Part shown: positions 44,824-54,294 of the stretch, in pieces
Position numbering within the stretch: position 1 is the stretch's first letter
Layout of the letters: every line of letters begins with the position of its first letter
Origin: Actinomycetales bacterium
GTDB lineage: Bacteria; Actinomycetota; Actinomycetes; Actinomycetales; Actinomycetaceae
Reading direction: 5' to 3'
Assembly (NCBI GenBank): GCA_015655375.1
Contig: JAATFD010000012.1
Location: forward strand, 27,094 to 91,093
Length of the DNA: 64,000 nt
Notes under the pieces: model-generated
Told to the model about the DNA's origin: nothing
Seen by the model: the letters and a program-made list of their open reading frames with translations, nothing else
Database searches by the model: none
Made by a program: the position numbers and the translations under genes

Positions 44824-46028
44824 GAGCCACAGGATCTGCCTCCAAGCCCAACCCAACGCCGGACCCGGAGCGGCTGCGCGCCACAACCTGCGTGGCAATG
44901 TTCCTGCTCGGGACGTCCGCGCTGCTCACACTCTATTCGACCCAGCCGATCCTCTCGCCGCTCTCCAAGCACTTCGCAGTCTCGATCTCCTCCGCGACAT
45001 TGACGGTCAGCGCGACGACCTTCGGCGTGGCACTGTTCGCGCCCGTGGCGGGGTCCATCGCCGATCACGTCGGGCGGCGCCCCACGATCATCTGGGCGAT
45101 CGTCGCTCTCATCGCCGCGACGCTCGTGTGTCTGACGGCACCGGGGTTCCCTGTCCTGCTCCTCGGGCGATTTCTCGAGGGCGTGGCCACGCCGTTCATC
45201 TTCGCTCCCGCCGTCGCGGACATCGGAGGGGAGTTCGCGACGGGACCCTCGATCCGCCTCAACAGCATCTACGTCGCCGGCACGGCGTTCGGCGGGTTCG
45301 CTGGACGGTTTCTGTCGGGAGTATTCTTCGACGTCTTCGGATCCTGGCGGTGGACGTTCGCGCCCCTGCTCGGGATGCTGCTGCTGGTGCTCGGGAGTGC
45401 GCTCGCCTGGCTGCCCGTCGAGCGGCGATTCACCCCGACTCCGAGCCCGTGGTCCGGCCTCGCCGGGATCGGACGGCACCTGCGCGACTGGCGGATCGTC
45501 GCGACCTGCGTCGTGGGCGCGAGCCTGTTGTTTCAGCAGGTCGCAACCTTCACGTTTGGGTCACTCCACCTTCAGAAGCCGCCGCTGAACCTGACGACGA
45601 TGCAGGTCGGACTCATGTTCGCGGTGTTCCTGGTGCCCACCCTCGTCACATCCTGGTTCGGGCGCCTGATCGGTTCGATCGGGCGAGCTGGCACCTTCGC
45701 GATCTCGACGGTCCTGGGACTCGTAGGTCTGGCACTCACCTTGATCCCACACGTCGGGGCGATCATCATCGGCCTGACATGCTCGTGCGTGGCGGTCTTC
45801 GCCGGGCAGGCGTGCGCGACCGGTTTCGTCGGCCAACACGCCCGACGCGACGCCTCGGCTGCCGTCGGACTCTATCTGACGTCCTACTACCTGGGCGGCA
45901 CGCTCGGCGGGATCGTCCCCTCCGCGCCCTACGCTGCCTTCGGGTGGGTGGGTGTCATCGGACTCGTCACCGTGGTCGCTGTCGTGGCGCTGGGGGCGGC
46001 CGTCGCGGCGTGGAAGAAGCCCGCGTGA
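44820..46028 (+). CDS. MFS transporter (DHA1/YnfM-like)
   Basis: 402 residues from a GTG at 44820 overlapping the kinase stop as GTGA. Twelve hydrophobic segments, first helix CVAMFLLGTSALLTLYSTQPILSPLSKHF, the loop 2-3 motif GSIADHVGRRPTII, and a helix-5 motif with GRFLEGVATPFIF. TLYSTQPIL...F is typical of the YnfM/YgaY arabinose-efflux-like branch. Likely exports a small metabolite; coupling to the fructosamine-kinase-like gene suggests a deglycation product, but this is speculative. Confidence 0.88.
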   Translation: MRATGSASKPNPTPDPERLRATTCVAMFLLGTSALLTLYSTQPILSPLSKHFAVSISSATLTVSATTFGVALFAPVAGSIADHVGRRPTIIWAIVALIAATLVCLTAPGFPVLLLGRFLEGVATPFIFAPAVADIGGEFATGPSIRLNSIYVAGTAFGGFAGRFLSGVFFDVFGSWRWTFAPLLGMLLLVLGSALAWLPVERRFTPTPSPWSGLAGIGRHLRDWRIVATCVVGASLLFQQVATFTFGSLHLQKPPLNLTTMQVGLMFAVFLVPTLVTSWFGRLIGSIGRAGTFAISTVLGLVGLALTLIPHVGAIIIGLTCSCVAVFAGQACATGFVGQHARRDASAAVGLYLTSYYLGGTLGGIVPSAPYAAFGWVGVIGLVTVVAVVALGAAVAAWKKPA

Positions 46029-46051
46029 CGAGGGCGAATGCGCCCCGACCC

Positions 46052-47458
46052 TCAGAACGCGAAGAACTTCTCCGCGTTGTCATGCGAAACGTTGCGCACG
46101 AGGTCGCCCAATACCTCGATGTCGTTCGTGATCTCGCCGCGCTCGGCCCACTCGCCGACCAGTTCGCACAGGATCCGCCGGAAGAACTCGTGGCGGGGGT
46201 AGGACAGGAACGACCGCGAGTCGGTCGTCATTCCGACGAAATTGCCGAGCAGCGACTGTTCGGCCATCGTCTCCAGCTGACGCCGGATCCCGGATCGCGT
46301 GTCGTTGAACCACCAGGCGTTGCCCAACTGGAAGCGCTGGACCGTCCCGCCCTGGAAGCACCCGAAGGCCGCGGCCATCGCCAGCCAGTCGTTCGGGTTG
46401 AGCGAATAGAGGATCATTCGCGGCAGTGAATCATCCGAGGCCATCGAGTCGAGCAGCTTGACCAGCGGGTCGACCAACGGCCCGTCGGACAGACCGTCGA
46501 ACCCGGTGTCCGCTCCGTGGCGCGCGAGCTCGGCACTGTTGAGGTCGCGGGAGGCATGGATGTGCAGCTGCATCGTCCAGTCGTGGTCGCGGTTGGCGCG
46601 CATGAGAGCCTTGATCACCTCCGTGCGGTACTGGGAGACCTCGCGCGGGTTCAACTTAACCCCGACGCCACTGCGCGCGCGCTCGACAATCGAGTCGAGC
46701 TCGGCTGGCGTCGCCTCGTCGTAGGTCATCTCGTCGATCGCGTGGTCGGAGAGACGCCCGCCCAAGGAATCGAAGTAGCCGATCCGCTCGGCCAACGCTC
46801 CCGCGAGACCCTCGAAGCCGGAGATCGAATGCCCGACCGCGTCCTCGAGCCGTCCGAGCCACTCCCCATATCCCGCCCGGTCGACATTGAGGGCCTTGTC
46901 GGGCCGAAAGGCCGGAATGACGCGGAAGGCCGTTTCCGACTCGGCGAGCTCCCGGTGGAAGTGCAGGTCATCAGCTGGATCATCCGTCGTACACACGACC
47001 TCGACGTTGAAGCGCCGGATCAGGTTGCGCCGCGAGAACTCCGGCGTGGCGAGCAGTTCGTTGGCACGGTCGTAGATGCTGCGGGCGGTCGCGCTCGTCA
47101 GCAGATCGTCGATCCCGAAGATCCGTTTGAGCTCCAGATGTGTCCACAGGTGCACCGGGTTCCCGATGGCCTTCTCCATGGTGGTCGCGAAGGCCTGGAA
47201 CTTCTCCCAGGGATCGGTCGCGCCGGTCACCAGTTCCTCGGGCACACCGTTGGCGCGCATGAGCCGCCATTTGTAGTGGTCACCGTAGTCATCGCCACCC
47301 AGCCACGCCTCCGTGATGCCGGAGAAGTTCTCGTCGCCCGCGATCTCGGAGGGATTGAGGTGGCAGTGGTAGTCGATGATCGGCAGTGATTCCGCGTACT
47401 CGTGGAACAACGTCCGCGCCGTCCTCGTCGTGAGGAGGAAGTCGTCGTCCAGGAACAT
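46052..47458 (-). CDS. uxaC: Uronate isomerase (glucuronate/galacturonate isomerase)
   Basis: 468 residues from the ATG at 47458 (AAGGAG 6 nt upstream), the normal length. Converts D-galacturonate to D-tagaturonate or D-glucuronate to D-fructuronate. Marks: LPIIDYHCHLNPSEIAGDENF with metal-binding HCH, IFGIDDLL, VVCTTDDPADDL, LQLHIHASRD, and the C-terminal GMTTDSRSFLSYPRHEFFRRILC. Third gene of uxaB-uxaA-uxaC, separated from uxaA by 80 bp. Confidence 0.96.
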   Translation of the reverse strand: MFLDDDFLLTTRTARTLFHEYAESLPIIDYHCHLNPSEIAGDENFSGITEAWLGGDDYGDHYKWRLMRANGVPEELVTGATDPWEKFQAFATTMEKAIGNPVHLWTHLELKRIFGIDDLLTSATARSIYDRANELLATPEFSRRNLIRRFNVEVVCTTDDPADDLHFHRELAESETAFRVIPAFRPDKALNVDRAGYGEWLGRLEDAVGHSISGFEGLAGALAERIGYFDSLGGRLSDHAIDEMTYDEATPAELDSIVERARSGVGVKLNPREVSQYRTEVIKALMRANRDHDWTMQLHIHASRDLNSAELARHGADTGFDGLSDGPLVDPLVKLLDSMASDDSLPRMILYSLNPNDWLAMAAAFGCFQGGTVQRFQLGNAWWFNDTRSGIRRQLETMAEQSLLGNFVGMTTDSRSFLSYPRHEFFRRILCELVGEWAERGEITNDIEVLGDLVRNVSHDNAEKFFAF

Positions 47459-47538
47459 CTTTGTCTCCTTGTCTTTCACCGGGCATCTGTGCCCGGAGGT
47501 CTCGGTGTGTATGTGTCCCGCCCCGCCTCGGGGTCTCG

Positions 47539-49041
47539 TCATTCGGTGACGCCGTCCTTGAAGATCGCAATCTCCTGCATGTGGTACGTCTCGTTACGGG
47601 TGGGCTCGCCCTCGACGGTCCGCATGACCGTCGCGATGAAGTCCTCGAGGACGAGGTCGGGGTCCTCGCGCATGACGCGGCCGCCGTCGAAGTCGATCCA
47701 CCGGGGCTTGTGCTCGGCAAGCCTGGAGTTGGACGCAACCTTGAGCGTCGGCACATACGTCCCGAATGGCGTTCCCCGCCCGGTCGAGAAGAGCACGAGC
47801 TGGCATCCCGCCGACGCCAGCGCGGAGGAGGACACCAAGTCGTTGCCCGGTCCCTGCAGGAGCGACAATCCGGGCTCGCTCACTCGACTGCCATAGGACA
47901 GGACGTCCTCGACCTCGGCGGATCCCGCCTTCTGGATGCAGCCGAGCGACTTCTCCTCCAGCGTCGTGATGCCGCCGGCCTTGTTCCCCGGCGAAGGGTT
48001 CTCGTAGATCGGCTGATCGTAGCGGCGGAAGTAGTCCTTGAAGCCATTGATGAGGTCGACGACATGGTCGAAGACACCCTCGTCATGGGCGCGGGACATG
48101 AGGATTGTCTCCGCACCGAACATCTCCGGGACCTCGGTCAGGACGACGGACCCACCGTGGGAGACCAACCAGTCGGTGAACCGCCCGATCAGTGGGTTCG
48201 CCGCGATCCCGGAGAATCCGTCCGACCCACCGCACTTGACGCCGACGCGCAGCTCGGAGATCGGGATGTCGAGACGTTCGTCGTCGCGGGCTGCCTTGAG
48301 CAACTCCTCGAGCAGATCGACACCGGTCTGGTACTCGTCGTCGACGTCCTGGGCGATCATCGTCCGCACGCGCGCCTCGTCGTGGGGACCGAGGCCGTCG
48401 AGCAAGTCCTCCATCTGGTTGTTCTCGCAGCCCAGCCCGATGACGAGGACGCCGCCGGCATTGGGGTGGCCGACGATGTCGCGGAGGATCCGCTGGGTCA
48501 TTGCGAGGTCGCCGCCCAGCTGCGAGCAGCCGTAAGGATGGCGGGTGATGATCGCGGAGTCGAAGGGCAATCCCTCCGGGTGGGCGTCGGCGAACTCGCG
48601 GAGGATCCCCTCGCACAGCCCATTGATGCAGCCGACGGTCGGGACGACGTAGAGGTCGTTGCGGATCCCGACGGCACCGGTCGCGCGCCGGTAGCCGCGG
48701 AAGGTCCGGTCCGAGGTGCCCGGCGTCGTGCGGTCGTCGCGGGGATGAAAAGCGTAGTCGAGGTCCGCACCGAGATTCGTCGCCAGATTGTGGGAATGAA
48801 TCCAGGTGCCCGCCGGGATCGCCTCGGTGGCATGACCGATCGGGAAGCCGTACTTAATGACGTCCTGTCCCTCGGACACGTCCGCGAGCGCGAATTTGTG
48901 GCCGGCCGGGATGTCGGAGGCCACCGCGATCGAGATCGTCGACACGGGGTGCCCGCCAGGAGCGACGGATTCTCCTGCCGCGAGGTCGCGCAGGGCGACG
49001 GCCACGGAATCCGTGGGATCCAGAACCAACGCATCAAGCAT
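47539..49041 (-). CDS. uxaA: Altronate dehydratase
   Basis: 500 residues from the ATG at 49041, one base after the uxaB stop. Dehydrates D-altronate to 2-keto-3-deoxy-D-gluconate. An N-terminal SAF domain (LDPTDSVAVALRDLAAGE, HKFALADVSEGQDVIKYG) is fused to the catalytic part: RRATGAVGIRNDLYVVPTVGCING, HPYGCSQLGGDL, GLGCENNQMEDL, LRVGVKCGGSDGFSGIAANP and CDLVLFSTGRGTPFGTYVPT-like QLVLFSTGRGTPFG. Full length for the family. Confidence 0.96.
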   Translation of the reverse strand: MLDALVLDPTDSVAVALRDLAAGESVAPGGHPVSTISIAVASDIPAGHKFALADVSEGQDVIKYGFPIGHATEAIPAGTWIHSHNLATNLGADLDYAFHPRDDRTTPGTSDRTFRGYRRATGAVGIRNDLYVVPTVGCINGLCEGILREFADAHPEGLPFDSAIITRHPYGCSQLGGDLAMTQRILRDIVGHPNAGGVLVIGLGCENNQMEDLLDGLGPHDEARVRTMIAQDVDDEYQTGVDLLEELLKAARDDERLDIPISELRVGVKCGGSDGFSGIAANPLIGRFTDWLVSHGGSVVLTEVPEMFGAETILMSRAHDEGVFDHVVDLINGFKDYFRRYDQPIYENPSPGNKAGGITTLEEKSLGCIQKAGSAEVEDVLSYGSRVSEPGLSLLQGPGNDLVSSSALASAGCQLVLFSTGRGTPFGTYVPTLKVASNSRLAEHKPRWIDFDGGRVMREDPDLVLEDFIATVMRTVEGEPTRNETYHMQEIAIFKDGVTE

Positions 49042-49042
49042 G

Positions 49043-50515
49043 TCAGTTCTCCTCCGCTTCGAGGTCGGCCAGGGCGGCTGGCACCCCACGCTTGGCCAAC
49101 ACCGCCACGTCGGCAGCGACCAGATCAGCCAATTCCGGAACGGTCGTCAGGTCTTCGCCCCAGAGGTCCGTATCCGCCAGCACGGCCACAACTCCGCCCG
49201 GTTCGAGGACATGCGCGAAGCGCGCGATGACATCTTCAACATCGACGGGACGGGCCGGAGCCTGGCCCGAATAGGTCCAAAGGAGTCCGGCCAGCGCCAG
49301 GACGATCCGCCGAGGAAGCGCGCGACCGGCCTCGAGAGTGGAATGAATAAGCGGCAGGAGGCGCACCCGAAACTTCGCGATCGCGTTGAGGGCGATCGCC
49401 TCCAGGCTGTGGTGGACGAAGGGGTTGCGGAAGCGGTCCTCGACCTGGTCAGCGAAGGTCTCCAACTCGTCGACCGGAAGATCGACGACCGGGATGATCT
49501 CCTCGCGCATCTCGGCCCGGAGGAAGCGGCTCATCGCCGGATCGTCCATTGCCTCCCCGACCGTGTCGAATCCCGCGTTGCGGGCCAGGGAGCCGAGCGT
49601 CGTATGCGGGCCGTTGAGCAGAGAGACCTTTCGGCCCCGGTATGGCGTGATGTCGTCGGTGAAGATGACGCGCGGATCGGCCTCGTGCAGCGGAAGTATG
49701 TCCTCAACCCACGCCGGTCCCTGAATCGCCCAGAAGAGGAAAGGCTCGGCGCAGACGAGCTGGTCGTCCTCGTAGCCGAGCTCACGCCAGATCTGCTCCG
49801 CGCGGTCGGTCGGGAAACCAGGGACGATCCGGTCGACCAGGCTCGAGCAGAAGGTGTTCTGCGTGACGATCCATTCCACGAGCTCAGCACCGAAACCGAA
49901 CGCGTGCGCGCACTCGAGGACCGACTCGCGCAGGACGCTTCCATTGTTGTCGATGAGCTCGCAGGGGATGACGACGAATCCGGGCAAGCCGGCGGCGAAA
50001 CGACGCTCCATCAGCCGCGCGAGCTTGGCAGGGAATCCGAAAGGGACGCCTGAGGTGGCGGTGTCGCGCGGGTCGAGGGCGATCCCCGCCTCGGTCGTGT
50101 TCGAGACGACGATCCGGGCCGTGGGTTCGTCGGCCAGCGCGAGGAAGGCGTTCCAATCGGTATAGGGGCTGACTGTGCGGACGACCGACGTCATGACCTC
50201 GGAGCCGGTGACCGGCTGTCCTTTCTCGAGCCCTTCAAGGTGGACCGTGAAGAGTCGGTCCTGGGCCTCCAACTCGGCGACGTGTCCACCGGGACGAGGC
50301 TGAACGATCGCGATCCCACCGTCGAAGTCAGTGAGCTCGTTGAGCCGTTGGACCTCCGGAGCGATGAAGGCCCGCAGGAAGTTGCCCTCGCCGACTTGGA
50401 TGATCCGGACGGGGCGCTCGGGAGACGCGGCCTTCCAGTTTCCCAGAAGTCGCAGGGGCATGTCCGACATGTCTGGGCGACGACCCATCCCGAGCGGCTT
50501 CTCGACGATAGCCAT
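49043..50515 (-). CDS. uxaB: Tagaturonate reductase (mannitol dehydrogenase family)
   Basis: 490 residues from the ATG at 50515; the frame runs open for 118 codons more but through the operator and the promoter area, so a longer protein is rejected (ATGs at 50488 and 50470 are alternatives). Reduces D-tagaturonate to D-altronate with NADH. IIQVGEGNFLRAF is the family nucleotide site, IVVSNTTEAGI, GLPGFVVIPCELIDNNG, and LVDRIVPGFP with SLLNGPHTTLG (catalytic Lys/Asn/His region VSLLNGPHT) are diagnostic. First gene of the galacturonate operon, 32 bp from an AACGTT operator. Confidence 0.93.
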   Translation of the reverse strand: MAIVEKPLGMGRRPDMSDMPLRLLGNWKAASPERPVRIIQVGEGNFLRAFIAPEVQRLNELTDFDGGIAIVQPRPGGHVAELEAQDRLFTVHLEGLEKGQPVTGSEVMTSVVRTVSPYTDWNAFLALADEPTARIVVSNTTEAGIALDPRDTATSGVPFGFPAKLARLMERRFAAGLPGFVVIPCELIDNNGSVLRESVLECAHAFGFGAELVEWIVTQNTFCSSLVDRIVPGFPTDRAEQIWRELGYEDDQLVCAEPFLFWAIQGPAWVEDILPLHEADPRVIFTDDITPYRGRKVSLLNGPHTTLGSLARNAGFDTVGEAMDDPAMSRFLRAEMREEIIPVVDLPVDELETFADQVEDRFRNPFVHHSLEAIALNAIAKFRVRLLPLIHSTLEAGRALPRRIVLALAGLLWTYSGQAPARPVDVEDVIARFAHVLEPGGVVAVLADTDLWGEDLTTVPELADLVAADVAVLAKRGVPAALADLEAEEN

Positions 50516-50547
50516 CAATCTCAGAGCCCCTTCCTCTACCTGAGTGA

Positions 50548-50562
50548 TCACAAACGTTCGCA
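50548..50562. promoter_or_regulatory. AACGTT-type operator before uxaBAC
   Basis: TCACAAACGTTCGCA (50548-50562) matches the reverse of TGCGAACGTTTGCA found at 50707-50720. It is 33 bp upstream of the uxaB ATG, where a repressor would block the minus-strand promoter. Confidence 0.6.
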
Positions 50563-50671
50563 CATCTTGAATCTCACCATGCAACCGAAGTTTCGCATGA
50601 CTGGGCTGACGCTGTCTACCCGCTCCATTGCTCACTTTCAAGCCACTTCTCAGTCCTCGACCAAAGTCCCA

Positions 50672-50721
50672 TTGCGACGAGGTCGTCGCTCCTAGTATAG
50701 GATCAATGCGAACGTTTGCAT
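50672..50721 (+). promoter_or_regulatory. Promoter with overlapping AACGTT operator before the esterase-to-GH78 unit
   Basis: TTGCGA (50672-50677) and TATAGG (50696-50701) are 18 bp apart; the near-perfect palindrome ATGCGAACGTTTGCAT (50706-50721) follows at the expected start point. The distance to the esterase ATG at 50938 is 216 bp, leaving a long leader in which no gene is evident. The whole divergent gap (50516-50937) is more AT-rich than its surroundings. Confidence 0.65.
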
Positions 50722-50937
50722 CCGATGAGGCCGCGAGTCCAAAACGATGACACCCACGTTCGGACATGAGCCAACGGCACAGCCGCCACGGTGGCTTGGC
50801 AAGGAAGCTGAGAGCGAGAACGGAGAGGGCTTCATGCTCACGAGGTGCACCATCCGGACGAAGGAACACACCCTTCCGAGCTCCCGGTCCAACAGGCTTC
50901 CATGCCGAGAAGACCGAATAGCCAGGAAGTGACCGAC

Positions 50938-51801
50938 ATGTTCAACACCTTTGTCTCAGAGATCGAAGGAATCGACGGCAGTGTCGCGCGACTCCAGGGC
51001 TACGTCACTGACAACTCCGACGAGATCGACCCCGAACGTCGCAGACCTGCCATCCTCATCCTTCCCGGTGGCGCCTACGTCCACACCTCGGAACGAGAAG
51101 CCGAGCCTGTCGCGCTCAGGATGGTGGGATACGGCTACCAAGCCTTCGTCCTGCGCTATTCATGCCCACCGTCTCACTTCCCGGTTTCGACGATACAGAT
51201 CGCCGAAGCAATGACGTTGATACGAACGCACGCGGACGAGTGGCACATTGATCCCGACGCCATCGTTGTCGCGGGCTTCTCCGCAGGCGGACACGCAGCG
51301 GGACTCTTCGCAGAGAACTGGAACAGGCCCCCGGTGACCGACCACGGGATCGACCCCACCCTGGCCACACCCAACGGACTGATGCTCGGGTATCCCGTCA
51401 TTACTTCAGGGAGGTTCGCCCACCGCCGATCAATTGACAATCTGCTCGGGGATGACCAGAAGGACGATCCGGCACTGCTCGACCTCGTTTCACTCGAAAA
51501 ACATGCCTCGGCCGACGTACCCCCCACTTTTCTGTGGACCACCGTGACCGACGAGGGAGTCCCGGTCCAAAATAGTCTGCTCTTCGCACAAGCTCTGGTC
51601 GCAGCACAGGTGAACGTCGAAGTCCACATCTATTCGCACGGGAGGCACGGTCTCAGTCTTGGGACCATCGAAAGCGCACATTCCGAGGCGAATATCGAAG
51701 AGTGCGTCCAGACCTGGCCGGACCTTTTCAATCACTGGGTCAGCCAGGCTGTCGCACACCATCATCCCCGGGCGGTCATATCACCGGAACACGACGTCTG
51801 A
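50938..51801 (+). CDS. Alpha/beta hydrolase, carbohydrate-esterase-like
   Basis: 287 residues from the ATG at 50938 (AGGAAG upstream; ATG 50902 is possible). ILPGGAYVHTSEREAEP is the oxyanion-hole loop of BD-FAE/acetyl-xylan-esterase-like enzymes, VAGFSAGGHAAGL holds nucleophile Ser115, and HGRHGLSLG the catalytic His. No signal peptide. In a pectin locus it probably removes acetyl or feruloyl groups from imported oligosaccharides, so that glycosidases can proceed. Confidence 0.85.
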   Translation: MFNTFVSEIEGIDGSVARLQGYVTDNSDEIDPERRRPAILILPGGAYVHTSEREAEPVALRMVGYGYQAFVLRYSCPPSHFPVSTIQIAEAMTLIRTHADEWHIDPDAIVVAGFSAGGHAAGLFAENWNRPPVTDHGIDPTLATPNGLMLGYPVITSGRFAHRRSIDNLLGDDQKDDPALLDLVSLEKHASADVPPTFLWTTVTDEGVPVQNSLLFAQALVAAQVNVEVHIYSHGRHGLSLGTIESAHSEANIEECVQTWPDLFNHWVSQAVAHHHPRAVISPEHDV

Positions 51802-51862
51802 TACCGCCACTGAGCCGAACGGAACACGTTCACACATCTGACGCGAGGAAGCGAACTCAGAA

Positions 51863-53446
51863 ATGGAAACAAATACTCCGAATCCAGTTGCCGCCAGCTT
51901 CGAAGACAAGAAACTTTCCTGGTGGACAAAGGCCGGATTCAGCTGCTACCAGCTCGGCAACGTCGCCGACTTCATGATCACGACGTGGCTGATGTACTAT
52001 TACACGACGTTCTTCGGAATGTCCATCATATTAACCACGATGATATTCACCATCGGCAAGGTGATCAGCTCGGTCCTGTCACCGGTTTATGGATTCATTT
52101 CCGATCGGCTCTACCTGACGAGATTCGGCAGACGCTTCGGTCGACGAAAGTCGCTGCTTCTCATCGGAATCCCACTGAAGTGCATCTCCTTCGTCCTCCT
52201 CTGGGTCCCGGGGCTCTCAACCTTTGCGTATTTCACAATATTCCTTCTCTTCCACCTGACCACGCCGTTACTATCGACCGCGTACCTGACCTTCATGTCC
52301 GAGATGACACAGGACTCGAAGCAACGGGCTCAGCTCGCTGGAATCAACCAAGCAGGCGGAACGATCTCAGGAATCATCGCCTCGCTGCTGATCATCTGGC
52401 TGTTCAAGATCTTTGGCGAAGACAAGCAATCGACCTACTTCATCTCCGCGATGATCTACATCGCCATCACCCTCATCTTCTACATCATCTTCTATTTCTC
52501 AGTCTCCGAACGCCCGTATGACGTTTCGACCGACCTCAATATCGTTGAGTCAAAATCGAATGAAAAAACTCCGACGAACCCACTTAAGTCCCTCGGTGAG
52601 GTATTCTGGAACTTCATCTCCGCGATGCGCCTGAAGTCGTTCGCAATCTATTTCGGGATGTACATCTGCGAACAGATGTTCCGTTCTCTTCGTGGAACGA
52701 TCAACACATACTTCATCGTGTTTGCTCTACTACTGACTCCGACTTCCGTGGCATCTTCGACCACTGTCGGTTACGTCTTCGGAATTCTGTTCATCATCTT
52801 CTTCGCGTGGCTGACACAGAAGACGAATGGATCATTCACCTATCGAGTTGCGGCCTACCCCGCCATCGTCACACTCTTCGTAATATTGGTCGTTGCCTTC
52901 GTTCACCCGCCGCACATGGTCTTGTGGTGGATCGTCCTGATCACGTGCCTGAACTTCGGAATCGCCGGCGTCGTCAACTCGACCCAATATCTCTTCTCCT
53001 TCATTCCCGACGTGGACGAGATGGTCACGAGCAAACGTCGTGAAGGCCAGTACGCCGGTGTCCAGTCAACTCTGGACCTGCTGTTCTCCACCCTTGAAAG
53101 TCTCGCGATCGGACTAATTCTGCAAGCTGTCCACTTCGCTTCCAAGGCCACGACGCAGCCGCCCCTGGTTGTCCACACTCTAATTTACCTTTACACGATC
53201 GTGCCCATTGTTCTGCTGCTCATGGGAGCTATCTGCTCGCATTTCCTCAAGCTCGACGACCAGCATCACAAGATTCTTCTGAACGAGGTTATTCGTCTTC
53301 GCAGCGGCGGCTCGATGAAGGATGTCACCCCAGAGACCCGGGAGACGGTGGAGAGCCTCACTGGCTTCAAGTACGAGAATTGCTGGGGCAACAACCGACT
53401 CATCGACTTCTCTCGCAAGTCCGACTCCATCGTCGAGGTCTCATGA
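51863..53446 (+). CDS. GPH-type (MelB-like) oligosaccharide/hexuronide cation symporter
   Basis: 527 residues, twelve membrane helices. WWTKAGFSCYQLGNVADFMITTWLMYYYT is the opening of the glycoside-pentoside-hexuronide family, FGRRFGRRKSLLLIGIP and SDRLYLTRFGRR the loop 2-3 motif, and DSKQRAQLAGINQAGG a helix-5 motif. It has a longer C-terminus (RLRSGGSMKDVTPETRETVESLTGF) than MelB. Composition stands out: two 60-base rows counted by hand (51961, 52441) are about 50% and 45% GC, while a row in the antiporter gene (31201) is about 73%. It would import the oligogalacturonide or rhamnogalacturonan pieces. Confidence 0.92.
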   Translation: METNTPNPVAASFEDKKLSWWTKAGFSCYQLGNVADFMITTWLMYYYTTFFGMSIILTTMIFTIGKVISSVLSPVYGFISDRLYLTRFGRRFGRRKSLLLIGIPLKCISFVLLWVPGLSTFAYFTIFLLFHLTTPLLSTAYLTFMSEMTQDSKQRAQLAGINQAGGTISGIIASLLIIWLFKIFGEDKQSTYFISAMIYIAITLIFYIIFYFSVSERPYDVSTDLNIVESKSNEKTPTNPLKSLGEVFWNFISAMRLKSFAIYFGMYICEQMFRSLRGTINTYFIVFALLLTPTSVASSTTVGYVFGILFIIFFAWLTQKTNGSFTYRVAAYPAIVTLFVILVVAFVHPPHMVLWWIVLITCLNFGIAGVVNSTQYLFSFIPDVDEMVTSKRREGQYAGVQSTLDLLFSTLESLAIGLILQAVHFASKATTQPPLVVHTLIYLYTIVPIVLLLMGAICSHFLKLDDQHHKILLNEVIRLRSGGSMKDVTPETRETVESLTGFKYENCWGNNRLIDFSRKSDSIVEVS

Positions 53447-54294
53447 CCACCCTGCCGCGCAACCAGGTCACGGCTCTCGAAGCCGTGGGGTCCTCGCTCG
53501 GTCGCTACAACGACGGCTCACGGATCCCATCGGACGGCTCGCCCCGCCCCTACCTGCACCCGCTGTGGACCCTGCGAGGAGTTCCCGTCACCGAGGCCGG
53601 TGCCGTCGACCACCCTCACCATCTCGGGCTCTCGACTGCGATCCCCTCCGTCAGCGGAATCCAGTATTGGGGCGGAAGAAGCTACGTGCGCGATCGGGGG
53701 TACGAGGAACTCCACAATCAGGGCAGCGAGCAACGCCGCTGCCTGGAGACGAGCCCCTCGGGGGAGCTGCTCGAATCACTCGAGTGGGTGCCACCGCACT
53801 CCGACACGGTGCAGATCACCGAGCGTCGCTCGATCTTGTCACGGATCGTCGACCCGAGCACCTGGGCCCTGCAGTGGTCGTCCGTCCTCACCGCGACGGA
53901 CGACTGCGAGATCGGCAGCCCCGCTACGGAGGGACGCACGGGCGTCGGCTACGGCGGCCTGTTCTGGCGGTTCCCTTCGTGGCGCGGCATCCGGGTCTTC
54001 TCCGGCAGGCACGACGATGCGGATTCCGTCTATGGATCGAGCGACCCCTGGGTGGCGCTCAGCTGCCCGTCCGTTCCGATCGGAGTCGTCCTGCACCAAA
54101 CCGGCCCGGTACCTTTCGAGTGGTTCGTCAGGACAGAGGAGTACGTCGGGCTCTGCCTGTGCCCCGCGTGGGAACACGTCCTGCCCCTCGCGGCAGGCGA
54201 GACCCTGGAACTGTCGATGACCGCGCTCATCGCGGACGTGGCCTGGCCCGACGCGTTCGCCGTGGACCGGGTCCTGGAGAACGTCGGGCCATGA
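53443..54294 (+). CDS. DUF6807 (PmoA-like) protein, copy 2
   Basis: 283 residues from an ATG that overlaps the symporter stop as ATGA. HHLGLSTAIPSVSGIQYWGGRSYVRDRGYEEL and GSPATEGRTGVGYGGLFWRFP align with the copy at 19337-20293. HPHHLG and PLWTLRGVPVTEAGAVD further fit the family. No signal peptide. Wedged between transporter and GH28/GH78 genes it probably acts on an imported sugar or its oxidised form. Function not established. Confidence 0.85.
   Translation: MTTLPRNQVTALEAVGSSLGRYNDGSRIPSDGSPRPYLHPLWTLRGVPVTEAGAVDHPHHLGLSTAIPSVSGIQYWGGRSYVRDRGYEELHNQGSEQRRCLETSPSGELLESLEWVPPHSDTVQITERRSILSRIVDPSTWALQWSSVLTATDDCEIGSPATEGRTGVGYGGLFWRFPSWRGIRVFSGRHDDADSVYGSSDPWVALSCPSVPIGVVLHQTGPVPFEWFVRTEEYVGLCLCPAWEHVLPLAAGETLELSMTALIADVAWPDAFAVDRVLENVGP

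Noticed and set aside
50516..50869. 118-codon N-terminal extension of uxaB
   Set aside because: It would run through the operator at 50548 and the divergent promoter, has an unlikely composition, and family homology begins after 50515.
51822..51831. GAACACGTTC as a further AACGTT-type operator before the symporter
   Set aside because: Core is ACACGTT, symmetry is poor, and the symporter is probably transcribed from the esterase promoter.
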